In this document: positions 48,032 through 57,573 of the stretch, piece after piece | How positions within the stretch are numbered: position 1 is the first letter of the stretch | Layout of the letters: every line of letters starts with the position of its first letter | Assembly (NCBI RefSeq): GCF_044458865.1 | Contig: NZ_JBITIH010000024.1 | Span: 1 to 64,000 of the forward strand | Direction of reading: 5' to 3' | Source: Micromonospora_G sp044458865 | Lineage (GTDB): Bacteria > Actinomycetota > Actinomycetes > Mycobacteriales > Micromonosporaceae | DNA: 64,000 nt | Notes under the pieces: generated by a model | Told to the model about the DNA's origin: nothing | Databases searched by the model: none | The model's input: the letters and a program-made list of their open reading frames with translations, nothing else | Program-made: the position numbers and the translations under genes

Positions 48032-49120
48032 TCAGGAGGTCTCGCGCGCCGCGGGTCCGCTGCCGAACAGCACGTCGTCCCAGCTCGGCAGCCGCTTACG
48101 GGGCTTGCCGCTCTGGTCGGTGTTCTCGGCCGCTGCCGCCGGGGCGGTGGTCCGGCGTGGACGCAGCACCGCCAGCGACGGCACCGCCGGAACCTCCTTG
48201 GGCAGGTCCGCGTCGTCGTCGAACGCCGACCCCTGGCCCCCGCCGAGTAGCGCCGCCGCACCACCGGCGACCGGCCGCGGCCGGGGTGTGTCGTAGCCGG
48301 AGTGGGCGGCCGGGGAGACCGGTTCCAGGCCCCGTCCGGCACTCGACCCGAGTGGACGGTCGAGGGACGCGAGCAGTGCGTCCCGGCCGGCCCGGATCGG
48401 ATCGCGGGTCGGACGCGGCGGCGCCGTCTGCTCACTGGCGGGCGCCGGCAGGCCGTGCCCACCCCGGGACGGCTCGACCCGCGACGGGCCGGGCAACCCG
48501 TGACCGCCACGCTCCGGCGACGGCTCCTGACCGAGGATCGGTGTGGGGCGTTCGGCGCAGAGGTACTGCGCCATGTCGTCGTGCGGCGAGACCATCTGCC
48601 GCGTCTTGTCGAGATCCCAGACTGCCTGCGCGGTGGCCTTGCCGGACGGCCAGCTCGCAATGATCCGCCAGGTGCCGTCGTCGCGCCGGTAGGCGTCCCA
48701 GGAGATCTTCTCGGTGTCGATGCTGTGCTGTGCCAGCCGGCCGTCGACCACCTCGGCGAGCGGAACGCTCTTCTCCGAGTTCTTCAGCCGGGTACGCCGC
48801 GCGTGCTGGGCGACCATCGCCCGCTCCTGTAGCACCGGCCCGGCGTAACGCAGCACCCGGTCGACCGGGACACCGGCGATCCGGGCCACGTCCTCGGCGG
48901 ACTCACCGGCCCGGATCCGGGCCTGGATGTCCCGTGGAGAGAGGGAGGCGACCTGGTCGTGGACCGGGGCCACCACCGACAGTGGGGCACCACCCGGTTC
49001 GGTGTGGAGGACCGTGGCCACCCGCTCGTCGATGGGGAGCGCGAGCAGGCGACCCACCTCATCGGCGAGAACCAGGGCCTGGCCGTCCTCGGAGAGGGCG
49101 ACGAAGCGTACCGGTCGCAT
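48032..49120 (-). CDS. sepH: Septation protein SepH (DUF3071)
   Basis: This 362-residue protein has the conserved N-terminal DUF3071 region (MRPVRFVALSEDGQALVLAD, then LSPRDIQARIRAGESAEDVARIAGVPVDRVLRYAGPV, a helix-turn-helix-like core). A long, Pro/Gly-rich, unstructured C-terminus ends in KRLPSWDDVLFGSG. In Streptomyces, SepH binds FtsZ and promotes filament assembly at division sites. The ATG at 49120 has GGAGG upstream. It lies next to serC, as in Mycobacterium (Rv0883c-Rv0884c). Confidence 0.9.
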   Translation of the reverse strand: MRPVRFVALSEDGQALVLADEVGRLLALPIDERVATVLHTEPGGAPLSVVAPVHDQVASLSPRDIQARIRAGESAEDVARIAGVPVDRVLRYAGPVLQERAMVAQHARRTRLKNSEKSVPLAEVVDGRLAQHSIDTEKISWDAYRRDDGTWRIIASWPSGKATAQAVWDLDKTRQMVSPHDDMAQYLCAERPTPILGQEPSPERGGHGLPGPSRVEPSRGGHGLPAPASEQTAPPRPTRDPIRAGRDALLASLDRPLGSSAGRGLEPVSPAAHSGYDTPRPRPVAGGAAALLGGGQGSAFDDDADLPKEVPAVPSLAVLRPRRTTAPAAAAENTDQSGKPRKRLPSWDDVLFGSGPAARETS

Positions 49121-49392
49121 CGCGTTGCCTCCGTCCCGCTCGGCACACGCCACGAGCCAGCCACCCGGGCGTCCTCGCCACACGGTACGCCGGTCGGCCC
49201 GCCCGTGGGGGATGCCACGCCCGCATGTCGCGGGTGAGCTGCGCGAATGATCAATGATCCGTCGGGGTTTCGACGGACCCGCCCGGTCCCGCCGGACGGG
49301 CCCGGACGCGTCCATGCCGTACGCGCCCGGACCATCACGATATCCGCGGTCGCTGGGCACCCGGTGAGGCGGTGCCGGCGCGGCGAGCGGTG

Positions 49393-50520
49393 CTAGAGCG
49401 AGGCGACCACGTGGTCGACGCAGGCGGTGAGCGCCTCGACGTCGGCCGGCTCGACCGCCGGGTAGAGCGCGATCCGGAGCTGGTTGCGGCCGAGCTTGCG
49501 GTACGGCTCGGTGTCCACGATGCCGTTCGCACGCAGCGCCCTGGCGATCGCGGTGGCGTCCACCTCGTCGACGAAGTCGATGGTGGCGACCACGTTCGAG
49601 CGCAGCCCCGGGTCGATCACGTACGGCGTGGCCACCTCGGAGCGCTCGGCCCACCCGTACACGATGGCGGCGCTCTCTGCGGTGCGTTTGGCCGCCCAGG
49701 CCAGCCCGCCCTGCGCGTTCATCCAGTCGGTCTGCTCCGCGGCGAGGAAGATGGTGGCCAGCGCCGGTGTGTTGTACGTCTGCTCCAGCCGCGAGTTGTC
49801 GATCGCGGTGACCAGGTCGAGGAAGGCCGGGATGTAGCGCCCGGACTGCTTGATCTCGGTCGCGCGGGCGATCGCGGCCGGCGACATCAGCGCGAGCCAG
49901 ATCCCGCCGTCGGAGGCGAAGCACTTCTGCGGGGCGAAGTAGTAGACGTCGGTCTCGCGGACGTCGACGTCGAGCCCGCCCGCGCCGGAGGTCGCGTCGA
50001 CCAGCAGCAGCGAGTCCGGGTCGGCGCCCGCCACCCGGCGGATCGGCACCGCCACGCCGGTCGAGGTCTCGTTCTGCGGGGTGCCGTAGACGTCGACGCC
50101 GGCCTCGGCGACCAGCGCCGGGGCGGAGCCGGGCTCGGCTTTGCGTACGGTCGGCTCGCCGAGGAACGGGGCGTCCTTGACCGCCTTGGCGAACTTGGCG
50201 CCGAACTCGCCGAAGGTGGCGAACTGGGCCCGGTCGCGGACCAGCCCGAAGGTGGCGACGTCCCAGAACGCGCTGGCACCGCCGTTGCCGAGGATCACCT
50301 CGTAACCGTCGGGCAGGGAGAAGAACTCGGCGATGCCGCGCCGGAGCCGGGCCACCTGGTCGCGTACGGTCGGCTGCCGGTGCGAGGTGCCGAGGTACGT
50401 GGTCGCCACCTCGGCGAGCGCGGAGACCGCCGCCGGGCGGACCTTCGACGGTCCGGCGCCGAAGCGGCCGTCGGCGGGTTTCAACTCGTCAGGGATCCGA
50501 ATGGTCGATGGGTCAGCCAC
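49393..50520 (-). CDS. serC: Phosphoserine aminotransferase
   Basis: This 375-residue class V PLP enzyme converts 3-phosphohydroxypyruvate and glutamate to phosphoserine and 2-oxoglutarate. RFGAGPSKVRPAAV binds the phosphate, LLVDATSGAGGLDVDV carries the PLP Asp, and YYFAPQKCFASDGG carries the PLP-binding Lys (actinobacterial SerC type). FRSNVVATIDF-like C-terminal strands are normal. GTG at 50520. It supplies serine, and a phosphate-independent use in vitamin B6 synthesis is possible since pdxH lies nearby. SepH follows on the same strand. Confidence 0.92.
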   Translation of the reverse strand: MADPSTIRIPDELKPADGRFGAGPSKVRPAAVSALAEVATTYLGTSHRQPTVRDQVARLRRGIAEFFSLPDGYEVILGNGGASAFWDVATFGLVRDRAQFATFGEFGAKFAKAVKDAPFLGEPTVRKAEPGSAPALVAEAGVDVYGTPQNETSTGVAVPIRRVAGADPDSLLLVDATSGAGGLDVDVRETDVYYFAPQKCFASDGGIWLALMSPAAIARATEIKQSGRYIPAFLDLVTAIDNSRLEQTYNTPALATIFLAAEQTDWMNAQGGLAWAAKRTAESAAIVYGWAERSEVATPYVIDPGLRSNVVATIDFVDEVDATAIARALRANGIVDTEPYRKLGRNQLRIALYPAVEPADVEALTACVDHVVASL

Positions 50521-50712
50521 GGTTATCGACGATCCTTCCGATGGGCCGGCGGCCCGGGAACTGGCGGACGAGGGCTCCGTACCGCGGGCGCCGAGGCGCC
50601 GCGAACCGGAGTCCATGGATGTCCGGCGACGCTGCCGAGCTCCCATCCTCGCACTGCCGGCGCGATGGACACGCCACCGTCCCACCTCGGCGGGTCAGCC
50701 GGGGGCGGAACG

Positions 50713-50752
50713 ACGGGGGGCCGTCCGATCTGATCGGACGGGCCCCCGTGGT
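50713..50752. terminator. Intrinsic terminator after citrate synthase
   Basis: Two arms of about 17 bases (from ACGGGGG..CCGTCCGATC to GATCGGACGG..CCCCCGT) make a near-perfect stem with almost no loop, 10 bp from the citrate synthase stop and before serC on the minus strand. Confidence 0.75.
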
Positions 50753-50760
50753 GGGCGGTG

Positions 50761-51867
50761 TCACACGTTGTGGACGACCGCGTCCCAGCCCTCGACGTCG
50801 GCCGGCTTGCGGGTGCCCGGACCGGTGTAGCGGGCGGCGGGGCGGACCAGCCGTCCGAGCTTCTTCTGCTCCAGGATGTGCGCGCTCCAGCCGCCCATCC
50901 GCGCGCAGGTGAACATCGAGGTGAACATGTGTGCCGGCACCTCGGCGAAGTCGAGTACGACGGCCGACCAGAACTCGACGTTGGTGGCGAGCACCCGGTC
51001 GGGCTTGCGTGCCTGCAACTCGGCGAGAGCGGCCTTCTCCAGCGCCTCGGCGATCTCGAAGCGCGGCGCACCGAGTTCCTTCGCGGTGCGGCGCAGCACC
51101 CGGGCGCGCGGGTCCTCGGCCCGGTAGATCCGGTGGCCGAAGCCCATCAGCCGTTCGCCCCGGTCGAGTACGCCCTTGACGTACCCCTCGGCGTCACCGC
51201 TGCGCTCCACCGCCTCGATCATGTGCAGCACCCGGGAGGGCGCCCCGCCGTGCAGCGGGCCGGAGAGCGCGCCGATGCCCGAGGAGATGCAGGCTGCGGC
51301 GTCGGCTCCGGTGGAGGCGACGATCCGGGCGGTGAACGTGGAGGCGTTCAGGCCGTGTTCGGCGGCGGAGATGAAGTACGCGTCGACGGCCTTGACGTGC
51401 CGGGGGTCCGGCTCGCCGCGCCAGCGCTTCATGAAGCGCTCGACGATCGTCTGCGCCTTGTCGATCTCCTTCTGCGGCACTGCTGGCAGACCGAGACCAC
51501 GGGCCGACTGGGCGACGAAGGAGAGCGCGGTGACCGAGACCCGGGCCAGGTCCTCGCGGACCTGCTCGTCGTTGATGTCGAGGAGCTGGTCGAGACCCCA
51601 GTACGGGGCGAGCATGGCGACCGCAGACTGGACGTCCACCCGGATGTCGCCGGAGTGCACCGGAACGGGGAACGGCTCGGCCGGCGGCAGGCCGGGGCCG
51701 AACCGGCCGTCCACGAGTAGGGCCCACACGTTGCCGAATGAGACCTGCCCGATCAGATCCTCGATGTCAACGCCTCGGTAGCGCAGCGAACCGCCCTCTT
51801 TGTCGGGCTCCGCGATCTCGGTCTCGAAGGCGATCACGCCTTCAAGCCCCGGTTTGAAGTCGGACAT
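50761..51867 (-). CDS. Citrate synthase (type I, CitA-like)
   Basis: This 368-residue enzyme condenses acetyl-CoA with oxaloacetate. Catalytic histidines are His206 (GPLHGGAP) and His245 (MGFGHRIYR), with His171 (EHGLNAS) also in the active site. The aspartate that is usually in NVDFY appears here as Glu298 in NVEFW, as in the actinobacterial second citrate synthase group. The ATG at 51867 has GGAGAG. An RBS and AT-richer leader follow. It is one of the two citrate synthases usual for actinomycetes and could instead act as 2-methylcitrate synthase. Confidence 0.9.
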   Translation of the reverse strand: MSDFKPGLEGVIAFETEIAEPDKEGGSLRYRGVDIEDLIGQVSFGNVWALLVDGRFGPGLPPAEPFPVPVHSGDIRVDVQSAVAMLAPYWGLDQLLDINDEQVREDLARVSVTALSFVAQSARGLGLPAVPQKEIDKAQTIVERFMKRWRGEPDPRHVKAVDAYFISAAEHGLNASTFTARIVASTGADAAACISSGIGALSGPLHGGAPSRVLHMIEAVERSGDAEGYVKGVLDRGERLMGFGHRIYRAEDPRARVLRRTAKELGAPRFEIAEALEKAALAELQARKPDRVLATNVEFWSAVVLDFAEVPAHMFTSMFTCARMGGWSAHILEQKKLGRLVRPAARYTGPGTRKPADVEGWDAVVHNV

Positions 51868-52122
51868 TTCGCTCTCCTGGATCTGGTTCGGCCGAGAACT
51901 CCCGGGGCTCATCGGTGTGACCCGGGAGCTCCTTAGGCGACCCTCAGGGATGTATTCGTGCCATCTTGCCTGGTGAGTAACTAACTCGCGACCCGGTCAC
52001 GATGTGCTGCGCGCGACACTTCTCCGATGCCGGTCCCGCCACGGATCCATCGACCGCCGGCACATTGCCTGACCAGTGCCGCCGTACGCGGGCGGGGGCC
52101 GGTACGTCAGGATGGCCACGTG

Positions 52123-52779
52123 ATGCCAGACACAGTGCGACCAGCGGGTATTCGGAGCGACTACGCGGTCGAACGGGGGCTCTCCCGGACCGACCTGGCC
52201 CCGGACTGGTACACCCAGTTCGATCGCTGGTTCGCCGACGCGGTCGGCGCCGGCCTGCCCGAGCCGAACGCCATGATGCTCGCCACCGCCGACGCCGGCG
52301 GCCGGCCCAGCGGACGGACCGTCCTACTCAAGGGTTACGACGAGCGGGGGCTCGTGTTCTTCACCAACTACGGCTCACGCAAGGGCGCCGAGGCGCTCGC
52401 GAACCCGTACGCCAGCCTGGTCTTTCCGTGGTTTCCGATGTCCCGGCAGGTGGTGGTCTGCGGCGCGGTGGAGCCGGTCGACCGGGCCGAGACCGAGGAG
52501 TACTTCGCCAGTCGCCCGCGCGGCTCCCGGCTCGGGGCGTGGGCCAGCCCACAGTCGCGGGTGCTGCCCGACCGGGAGACTCTCGACACCAGTTACCGGG
52601 CGGTCGTGGACCGGTTCGGTGACCAGGGTCCGATTCCGCCGCCGCCGCACTGGGGTGGTCTGCGGGTGGTGCCCGAGACGGTGGAGTTCTGGCAGGGGAG
52701 GACCAGCAGGCTGCACGATCGGCTGCGCTACCGTCGAGGCGACGAACAGGGGTGGATCATCGAACGACTGGCACCATGA
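52123..52779 (+). CDS. pdxH: Pyridoxamine 5'-phosphate oxidase
   Basis: This 218-residue FMN enzyme makes pyridoxal 5'-phosphate from pyridoxine or pyridoxamine phosphate. GRPSGRTVLLKGYDERGLVFFTNYGSRKG is the FMN and substrate site, FPWFPMSRQVVVCG and GSRLGAWASPQS are the next blocks, and the C-terminal WQGRTSRLHDRLRYRR and ERLAP end are typical. ATG at 52123, with GTG three bases before. Its stop overlaps the MFS start by four bases. Confidence 0.93.
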   Translation: MPDTVRPAGIRSDYAVERGLSRTDLAPDWYTQFDRWFADAVGAGLPEPNAMMLATADAGGRPSGRTVLLKGYDERGLVFFTNYGSRKGAEALANPYASLVFPWFPMSRQVVVCGAVEPVDRAETEEYFASRPRGSRLGAWASPQSRVLPDRETLDTSYRAVVDRFGDQGPIPPPPHWGGLRVVPETVEFWQGRTSRLHDRLRYRRGDEQGWIIERLAP

Positions 52780-54170
52780 GTTCCGAGCCGGGCTCCGTGC
52801 AGGACTCCGGGCAGCTTCTCGAAGACCGGCAAAACGGTCAGCAGAGCCTCGAAGACCGGAAACTCGAAGACAACAAGCAAGAGAAGAAGCCGTCGCGGTG
52901 GGCGATCGACGTACGCCCGCTGCGGGTGCCGGCGTACCGGCGGCTCTGGATCGGCAACGGCGTGTCGATGTACGGCATGCAGTTCACCGCCGTTGCCGTA
53001 CCGGTGGAGATGTACACCCTGACCCACGACTCGTTCTGGGTCGGACTGCTCGGCCTCGCCACCCTGGTCCCGTTGGTGATCTTCGGCATCTGGGGCGGTG
53101 CCGTCGCCGACGTGATGGACCGGCGCAAGCTGCTCATGGTGAGCACCACCCTGCTCTGGCTGACCACGCTCGGTCTGCTGGCCCAGGCGGTGTTCCGGGT
53201 GGGCAGCCCGGTGCTGCTGCTCGGCCTGGTCGCGGTCCAGTCGGCCGCGTTCGGCATCAGCTCACCGGCCCGCCAGGCCATCATCACCCGGCTGGTGCCG
53301 ACCCCGCTGGTGCCGGCCGCGCTGACCCTCGGCTTCACCACCGCGCAGGCGGCCGGGGTGGCCGGCCCGCTCACCGCGGGTCTGATCTTCTCCGCCTGGG
53401 CGCCGGAGACCGGCCTGCCGCTGGCGTACGGGGTGGACGCCCTGCTCTTCACCGTCTCGCTCTGGGCCACCTACCGGCTGCCGTCGCTGGCGCCGCTGGC
53501 CGAGAGCGAGGGCGGGGAGGCGGAGGCTGGCGCCCCACCGGCGGCCCGCCGCGCCGGGCTGCGCATCATCGCCGACGGTTTCCACTATCTGGCCACCACT
53601 CCGGTGCTGCTGCTCTCCTTCGGCATCGACCTGATCGCGATGGTGCTCGCCATGCCCCGCAGCCTCTTCCCGGAGGTGGCGCAGGAGCGGTTCGGCGGGG
53701 GAGCGGCGATCGGTCTGCTCTACAGCGCGATCGCGATCGGATCGGTGCTCGGCGGTCTCACCTCGGGTTGGATCGGCCGGATCGAGCGTCAGGGCCTGGC
53801 CCTGGTGGTCGCGGTGGTCGGCTGGGGGGTGAGCATCGCGTTGGCGGGACTTGCGCACCAGCTCTGGCTGGTGGTCGGGCTGCTCGCCCTGGCCGGCGCC
53901 GCCGACCTGGTCTCGTCGGTGTTCCGGCAGTCGATGTTGCAGGTCTACGTCCCGGACCGGATGCGCGGGCGACTCCAGGGGGTCAACATCACCGTGGTGG
54001 CCGGCGGTCCCCGGCTCGGTGATCTCCGGGCTGGCCTGATGGCCTCCTCGCTCGGGGTCGGCGTCTCCTGGGTGGGCGGCGGACTGGCGGTCGTGGTGCT
54101 GGCCCCGCTGCTGGCGCTCGCCTTCCCGACGCTGATGCGCTACCGGGCACCGGCCGCGCCCGTCGAGTGA
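52776..54170 (+). CDS. MFS exporter coupled to pdxH
   Basis: This 464-residue transporter has about 12 spans, of the EntS-like MFS_3 type (RVPAYRRLWIGNGVSMYGMQF, GGAVADVMDRRKLLMVSTT). The N-terminal 40 residues are hydrophilic and repetitive (LEDRQNGQQSLEDRKLEDNK). The ATG overlaps the pdxH stop (ATGA), so expression is linked. A vitamin B6-related role is possible but not shown; it is the third gene of this exporter type in the window. Confidence 0.83.
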   Translation: MSSEPGSVQDSGQLLEDRQNGQQSLEDRKLEDNKQEKKPSRWAIDVRPLRVPAYRRLWIGNGVSMYGMQFTAVAVPVEMYTLTHDSFWVGLLGLATLVPLVIFGIWGGAVADVMDRRKLLMVSTTLLWLTTLGLLAQAVFRVGSPVLLLGLVAVQSAAFGISSPARQAIITRLVPTPLVPAALTLGFTTAQAAGVAGPLTAGLIFSAWAPETGLPLAYGVDALLFTVSLWATYRLPSLAPLAESEGGEAEAGAPPAARRAGLRIIADGFHYLATTPVLLLSFGIDLIAMVLAMPRSLFPEVAQERFGGGAAIGLLYSAIAIGSVLGGLTSGWIGRIERQGLALVVAVVGWGVSIALAGLAHQLWLVVGLLALAGAADLVSSVFRQSMLQVYVPDRMRGRLQGVNITVVAGGPRLGDLRAGLMASSLGVGVSWVGGGLAVVVLAPLLALAFPTLMRYRAPAAPVE

Positions 54171-54259
54171 GCGCGAACCCGGCCCGTTAGCTGCTTCGCT
54201 GGTGGCCGGGGTTGCCGGGTGATCGGGCGGCGCGCCGGGCCAACCGATATCGTCCCGGC

Positions 54260-55201
54260 ATGGAGAACGTGGAGACCGAGCCCCGCCCGCTGTCCGGAAC
54301 ACAGTGGACGATCGCGGGTGGCGGCCAGGAGGCCGTCGTGGTGGAGGTGGGCGGGGGACTGCGCGCCTACCGGATTGGCGGGGTGGACTACCTCGACGGG
54401 TACGCCGACGACGAGGTCTCGCCGGGCGCCGCCGGGCAGGTGCTCGCCCCCTGGCCGAACCGGATCAGGGACGGCCAGTACAGCTTCGGTGGCCGGTCGC
54501 ACCAGTTGGCGCTGACCGAGCCGGACAAGCACACCGCGATCCACGGCCTGGTCAACTGGCTCCCCTGGCGCCTGGTGGAACAGGCGCCCGACGCGATCAC
54601 GGTCGCCTGTGACCTGCCCGCCCAGATGGGCTACCCGTGGCCGTTGCGGCTGACCACCCGGTGGCAGATCGGCCCGGACGGTCTCCGGGCCGACTACGAG
54701 GTGACGAACCTGGGGGCGCAGGAGGCGCCGTTCGGGCTTTCCGTACACCCGTACTTCCGCTTGCCCGGGGTGCCCGTGGATCAGGTGTGGCTCCGGGTGC
54801 CGGGGCGCAGCCGGCTGTTGGCCGACGGTCGGTTGCTGCCGATCGGTGCCGTCAAGGTCACCGGCAGTGAGTTCGACTTCACCGAGCCCCGGCAGATCGG
54901 CGACGCCGTGCTCGACGTCACCTTCGGCGAGGTCGAGCAGGGGCCGGACGGCTCCAGCGTCACCCTCACCGGGCCGGGCGCCCAGCCGGCGGTCAGCATC
55001 TGGGCCGACCGGGCGTTCGGCTGGTGGCAGGTGTTCACCGGCGACACCCTCACCGGGGACCGGAACCGCAGGTCGGTCGCGGTGGAACCGATGACGTGCC
55101 CGCCGGACGCATTCCGTTCGGGTCGGGACGTGATCGTGCTGGCGCCCGGCGTGACCTGGCGCGCGAGCTGGGGGATCCGCCCCGGCTCGGCCGTCGCCTG
55201 A
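54260..55201 (+). CDS. Aldose 1-epimerase (galactose mutarotase-like)
   Basis: This 313-residue beta-sandwich enzyme interconverts alpha and beta anomers of sugars. KHTAIHGLVNWLPW holds the first catalytic-site His, FGLSVHPYFRLPG the second, and the acid Glu is probably in VAVEPMTCPPDAF. The PWPNRIRDGQYSFGG stretch is the conserved arginine loop. ATG at 54260. A nitroreductase follows after 17 bp. Confidence 0.88.
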   Translation: MENVETEPRPLSGTQWTIAGGGQEAVVVEVGGGLRAYRIGGVDYLDGYADDEVSPGAAGQVLAPWPNRIRDGQYSFGGRSHQLALTEPDKHTAIHGLVNWLPWRLVEQAPDAITVACDLPAQMGYPWPLRLTTRWQIGPDGLRADYEVTNLGAQEAPFGLSVHPYFRLPGVPVDQVWLRVPGRSRLLADGRLLPIGAVKVTGSEFDFTEPRQIGDAVLDVTFGEVEQGPDGSSVTLTGPGAQPAVSIWADRAFGWWQVFTGDTLTGDRNRRSVAVEPMTCPPDAFRSGRDVIVLAPGVTWRASWGIRPGSAVA

Positions 55202-55218
55202 GCGGGCGGGCCGGCCGG

Positions 55219-55821
55219 ATGGAGTTCGCACAGGTCGTACGCGCCCGGCGGATGGTGCGCAACTACGACCCGGACCGGCCGGTCCCGCCGGACCTGGTCG
55301 AGCGGCTGCTGGACCACGCGGTGCGGGCGCCGTCGGCGGGGTTCTCCCAGGGGTGGGGCTTCCTGGTGCTGGAGACCGCCGGGGACCGGGCGCGGTTCTG
55401 GTCGGCGACCAGTCCGGACCCCGCCGCGTCGGGGCGTTGGCTGACCGGGATGCGCCGTGCACCGCTGATCGTGGTGCCGCACGCGAACCGGTCCGCCTAC
55501 CTGGACCGGTACGCCGAACCGGACAAGGGCTGGACCGATCGCGACCAGAGCCGCTGGCCGGTGCCGTACTGGCATGTCGACACCGGGTTCGCCGCACTGT
55601 TGATATTGCTTACCGCAGTGGACGAGGGGCTTGGTGCGTGCTTTTTCGGGATCCCACCGGAGCGCGTCTCCGCGTATCGTGACGAGTTCGGCGTACCCGA
55701 TGAATTCAGCCCCATTGGTGCCCTGACAATCGGTTATCGGGCGCCGGATCATCGGCCGGCCTCGCTCAAGCGGGGACGTCGTCCGCTCGATCAGGTCGTC
55801 CACCGCGGTCAATGGGGTTGA
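55219..55821 (+). CDS. Nitroreductase-family flavoprotein
   Basis: This 200-residue FMN-binding protein has RARRMVRNYDPDRPVPPDLV at the start (phosphate-binding RxxR-like) and APSAGFSQGW, both typical of nitroreductases. DTGFAALLILLTAVDEGLGACFFGIPPE is the FMN/dimer helix. It should reduce nitroaromatics, quinones or another electrophile with NAD(P)H. It probably shares a transcript with the aldose epimerase. No specific substrate can be given. Confidence 0.85.
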   Translation: MEFAQVVRARRMVRNYDPDRPVPPDLVERLLDHAVRAPSAGFSQGWGFLVLETAGDRARFWSATSPDPAASGRWLTGMRRAPLIVVPHANRSAYLDRYAEPDKGWTDRDQSRWPVPYWHVDTGFAALLILLTAVDEGLGACFFGIPPERVSAYRDEFGVPDEFSPIGALTIGYRAPDHRPASLKRGRRPLDQVVHRGQWG

Positions 55822-56003
55822 CCGTTCGGCCAACACGGGTCGGACGGGCAGTAACGAAATCGACATCCGGGAACAAACCGCGATCTCGTGGGCGGTCGCT
55901 AGGCTGACACGGGCCATCGGATTGGCACCGGCGTCATCGGACGTGGCGGGGCACGGGCACGACCGCGAGGCCGGCCCGGCCACGGGGAGGGGAGAGTACT
56001 GTC

Positions 56004-56306
56004 GTGATCTTCAAAGCGGTTCGGGACGGACGTCCCTACCCGGACCACGGGTTCACCCTCAAGCAGTGGGCGGAGATCCCGCCGCGCCCGCTCCGGCTCG
56101 ACCAGCTGATCACGACCAAGCGAGAACTCGCGCTCGACAAGCTGCTCGCCGAGGACTCCACCTTCTACGGCGACCTCTTTCCCCACGTCGTGCAGTGGAA
56201 CAACGGTCTGTACCTGGAGGACGGGCTGCACCGCGCGCTCCGGGCCGCGCTCCAGCAGCGCAACCAGATCCACGCCCGGGTGCTCGTCCTGCCGGCGGCA
56301 CCGTGA
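56004..56306 (+). CDS. ParB-like small protein
   Basis: This 100-residue protein has a conserved form IFKAVRDGRPYPDHGFTLKQWAEIPPRPLRLDQLITTKRELAL followed by WNNGLYLEDGLHRALRAALQQRNQIHARVL (each shown in parts). The DGLHRALRAALQ segment resembles the GxxR-type loop of ParB/sulfiredoxin-like folds, which can use nucleotides, but no nucleotide-binding residue is confirmed. The GTG start has GGGGAGGGGAG upstream. It overlaps the acyl-CoA dehydrogenase start. Such short proteins are widespread in actinomycetes without a known job. Confidence 0.6.
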   Translation: MIFKAVRDGRPYPDHGFTLKQWAEIPPRPLRLDQLITTKRELALDKLLAEDSTFYGDLFPHVVQWNNGLYLEDGLHRALRAALQQRNQIHARVLVLPAAP

Positions 56307-57475
56307 GCGCCCCGGCGTCCTCGCTGGACCTGCTCGACCTCGACGCGCTCCTCTCCGAGGAGGAGCGGCAGATCAGGGCGGTGGTGCGTCAACTCGTCGA
56401 CGACCGGGTCCGCCCGCACGTCGCCGGGTGGTACGAGTCCGGTCAGGCGCCGGTCCGGGAACTGGCCGTCGAGTTCGGCAAGGTGGGCCTGCTCGGCATG
56501 CACCTGACCGGGTACGGCTGCGCCGGTGCCTCGGCGGTCGCGTACGGGCTGGCCTGCCTGGAGTTGGAGGCGGGCGACTCCGGTCTGCGGTCGTTGGTCT
56601 CGGTGCAGGGCTCGCTGGCGATGTACGCGATCTGGCGCTACGGCGACGAGGAGCAGAAGCAGCGCTGGCTGCCGACGATGGCGACCGGGGAGACGATCGG
56701 CTGTTTCGGCCTGACCGAGCCCGACCACGGTTCCGATCCGGCGTCGATGGCGACCCGGGCCCGGCGGGACGGCACCGACTGGGTGCTCACCGGCACCAAG
56801 ATGTGGATCACCAACGCGCCCCTGGCCGACCTGGCGGTGGTCTGGGCCCGCACCGAGGAGGGCGTCCGGGGCTTTGTCGTGCCGCTCGACACCCCCGGTG
56901 TGACGACCCGGGAGATTCGGCAGAAGATGTCGCTGCGGGCCTCCTCGACCGGGGAGATCGTGCTCGATGGCGTACGCCTGCCGGCGACCGCCCAACTGCC
57001 GGCGGCGAGTGGTCTCAAGGCGCCGCTCTCCTGTCTGACCGAGGCGCGGTTCGGCATCGTCTGGGGTGCCCTCGGCGCCGCCCGTGACTGCCTGCGGGTG
57101 GCGCTCGACTACGCCGTGCACCGGACCCAGTTCGGTCGGCCGATCGCCGGTTTCCAGCTCACCCAGGCGAAGCTCGCGGACATGGCGGTCGAGTTGCAGA
57201 AGGGCTACCTGTTGGCGCTCCACCTGGGTCGGTTGGCCGACACCGGTGCGCTCCGCCCGGACCAGGTCAGCGTCGGCAAGCTGAACAACGTACGCGAGGC
57301 GCTGGCGATCGCCCGGGAATGCCGGACGATTCTCGGCGCCAACGGCATCAGCGGCGAGTACCCGGTGCTGCGGCATGCCAGCAACCTGGAGACGGTGTTG
57401 ACCTACGAGGGCACCTCGGAGATCCACCAGCTCGTGATCGGCCAGCGGTTGACGGGGATCGCCGCGTTCGGCTGA
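56303..57475 (+). CDS. Acyl-CoA dehydrogenase, glutaryl-CoA dehydrogenase-like
   Basis: This 390-residue FAD enzyme has the acyl-CoA dehydrogenase fold: helical N-terminal part, a middle beta domain with GCFGLTEPDHGSDPASM, and a C-terminal helical part with AHRTQFG-like YAVHRTQFGRPIAGFQ. The catalytic base is Glu369 in TYEGTSEIHQLVIG, the position used in glutaryl-CoA and short-chain dehydrogenases. It converts an acyl-CoA to the enoyl-CoA and passes electrons to ETF. The GTG start overlaps the ParB-like gene's stop. Confidence 0.88.
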   Translation: MSAPASSLDLLDLDALLSEEERQIRAVVRQLVDDRVRPHVAGWYESGQAPVRELAVEFGKVGLLGMHLTGYGCAGASAVAYGLACLELEAGDSGLRSLVSVQGSLAMYAIWRYGDEEQKQRWLPTMATGETIGCFGLTEPDHGSDPASMATRARRDGTDWVLTGTKMWITNAPLADLAVVWARTEEGVRGFVVPLDTPGVTTREIRQKMSLRASSTGEIVLDGVRLPATAQLPAASGLKAPLSCLTEARFGIVWGALGAARDCLRVALDYAVHRTQFGRPIAGFQLTQAKLADMAVELQKGYLLALHLGRLADTGALRPDQVSVGKLNNVREALAIARECRTILGANGISGEYPVLRHASNLETVLTYEGTSEIHQLVIGQRLTGIAAFG

Positions 57476-57573
57476 CCGTCCGATGGGGTACAGCTACGGC
57501 AGTGGTCGTGTTGTCGCACCCGACCCGTACCGTTTGCGCCAGGAAGACGGTCTGATGAGGACGGTGAGGGCAG

